5,739 nt of DNA, taken from the NCBI GenBank assembly GCA_964370215.1, contig CAYJIM010000095.1, positions 1-5,739 of the forward strand, given 5' to 3'. The notes below the pieces were generated by a model. That model saw only the letters and a program-made list of their open reading frames with translations. It did no database searches and had not been told where the DNA came from. This DNA comes from Massiliimalia sp964370215. Lineage in GTDB: Bacteria; Bacillota; Clostridia; Oscillospirales; Ruminococcaceae. Both the position numbers and the translations under genes were made by a program. Each line of letters begins with the position of its first letter. The stretch's first letter is position 1. This document shows positions 5,722 through 5,739 of this stretch, one piece after another.

Positions 5722-5739
5722 GGTAGGGGCGATTCACGA
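5722..5739. repeat. TGTAGGGGCG-type repeat, cut by the window edge
   Basis: The last 17 bases (5723-5739) are identical to 5367-5383, including the start of the GATTCACGA hairpin. The closing arm would lie just beyond the window. Its upstream flank, TTCATTG at 5712-5718, resembles that of the hairpin at 5546. Confidence 0.8.

Noticed and set aside
5317..5739. CRISPR array
   Set aside because: Repeats are irregularly spaced, occur in both orientations, vary within their stems and have no uniform spacers or cas genes nearby.

Overview
The window is bacterial and most likely from a Bacillota (Firmicutes) genome of intermediate GC. Three things suggest this: AGGAGG-type ribosome binding sites, sigma-A-like promoters with extended -10 elements, and two operators matching the Gram-positive LexA/DinR consensus GAAC-N4-GTTC. 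The dispersed TGTAGGGGCG-type palindromic repeats fit some mid-GC Clostridia or Negativicutes, but the sequence does not settle the genus. There are no rRNA or tRNA genes, no insertion sequence and no CRISPR array.

Layout. A control region at about 3000-3188 fires two operons in opposite directions. Leftward (minus strand) lies a tightly packed four-gene operon: an HD-domain metal-dependent hydrolase, a DUF1624/HGSNAT-type membrane protein, a phosphinothricin-acetyltransferase-like GNAT, and a two-domain HAD phosphatase-GNAT fusion. Genes 1 and 2 overlap by ATGA, genes 2 and 3 are 25 bases apart, and genes 3 and 4 are almost contiguous. The products suggest small-molecule phosphate and acetyl chemistry, but no shared pathway is visible. 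Rightward (plus strand) lies a two-gene operon: a radical SAM protein with a C-terminal helix-hairpin-helix, and its usual partner, a DUF4130/TIGR03915-type protein. This pair is conserved in bacteria as a putative DNA repair or modification system. Its reaction is, to my knowledge, not established.

The strongest observation is that the promoter of the radical SAM pair carries two near-perfect LexA boxes, one inside the -35/-10 spacer and one just past the predicted start point, 32 bp apart. This makes the pair a good candidate SOS-regulated DNA damage response system.

The right end (5281-5739) has no gene. It is a mosaic of short palindromic repeats in both orientations, some bounded by inverted TGTAGGG termini. 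A diverged copy of one repeat module lies at the far left, where it supplies the last codons of the HAD-GNAT gene. That gene's C-terminus therefore appears to have been rewritten by a repeat.
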